Under the pieces are notes generated by a model that was not told the origin of the DNA, did not search any database, and worked only from the letters and a program-made list of their open reading frames with translations. Shown piece by piece: positions 5,514 through 5,530 of a stretch of DNA of 5,530 bases (positions are counted from its first letter, which is position 1; each line of letters starts with the position of its first letter). Location of the stretch: NCBI GenBank assembly GCA_009785885.1, contig WQUE01000127.1, positions 1 to 5,530 on the forward strand, written 5' to 3'. Source of the stretch: Actinomycetes bacterium (GTDB lineage: Bacteria; Actinomycetota; Actinomycetes; Propionibacteriales; Propionibacteriaceae). A program made the position numbers and the translations under genes.

Positions 5514-5520
5514 GGATCAC

Positions 5521-5526
5521 AGCCTA
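5521..5526 (-). promoter_or_regulatory. Candidate -10 box for a leaderless alpha/beta hydrolase mRNA
   Basis: TAGGCT (5526 to 5521 on the minus strand) is separated from ATG 5513 by only seven bases. Transcription starting 7-8 bases after the box would begin at or next to the A of the start codon. Leaderless mRNAs are common in actinobacteria. The -35 region lies outside the window. Confidence 0.45.
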
Positions 5527-5530
5527 GACG

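Overview
The window is a GC-rich stretch with dense coding and strong G/C preference at third codon positions. It is best explained as chromosomal DNA of a high-GC actinobacterium (Actinomycetota). Three things support this: TANNNT-type -10 boxes (TAGGCT occurs three times) without clear -35 boxes, a MutT1-type Nudix plus histidine-phosphatase protein as known from mycobacteria, and a membrane-anchored DsbA-like protein. I cannot fix the genus. I see no tRNA, rRNA, CRISPR array, insertion sequence or phage gene.

Layout. (1) 1-587, minus: the 5' two thirds of a MutT1-like nucleotide-pool sanitation gene, running off the left edge. (2) 588-798: a divergent intergenic region. (3) 799-1623, plus: an NAD(P)H-dependent aldo/keto reductase. 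(4) 1625-2575, minus: a membrane-anchored thiol-disulfide oxidoreductase, converging on the reductase with one base between the two stop codons. (5) 2576-2813: a divergent regulatory region with two outward-facing TAGGCT boxes, inverted repeats, and a possible 26-codon leader ORF that overlaps the next start codon as ATGA. (6) 2814-3104 and 3138-4595, plus: an ascorbate-type (Ula/Sga) PTS pair, IIB then IIC. (7) 4594-4639: a 20-bp-stem hairpin overlapping the IIC stop codon, probably a bidirectional terminator. (8) 4650-5513, minus: a membrane-anchored alpha/beta hydrolase of the BEM46/ABHD13-like type, whose -10 box is placed for a leaderless or nearly leaderless mRNA.

How the genes relate. 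Only the two PTS genes form an evident operon: IIB takes phosphate from a IIA protein and passes it to the sugar acid carried by IIC. No IIA and no catabolic ula gene lies in the window, so these must come from elsewhere. The other genes look like independent single-gene units covering oxidative-damage repair, carbonyl reduction, extracytoplasmic disulfide chemistry and ester/lipid hydrolysis. The most interesting part is the roughly 116-nt leader of the PTS operon. I see no clear multi-gene novel system.
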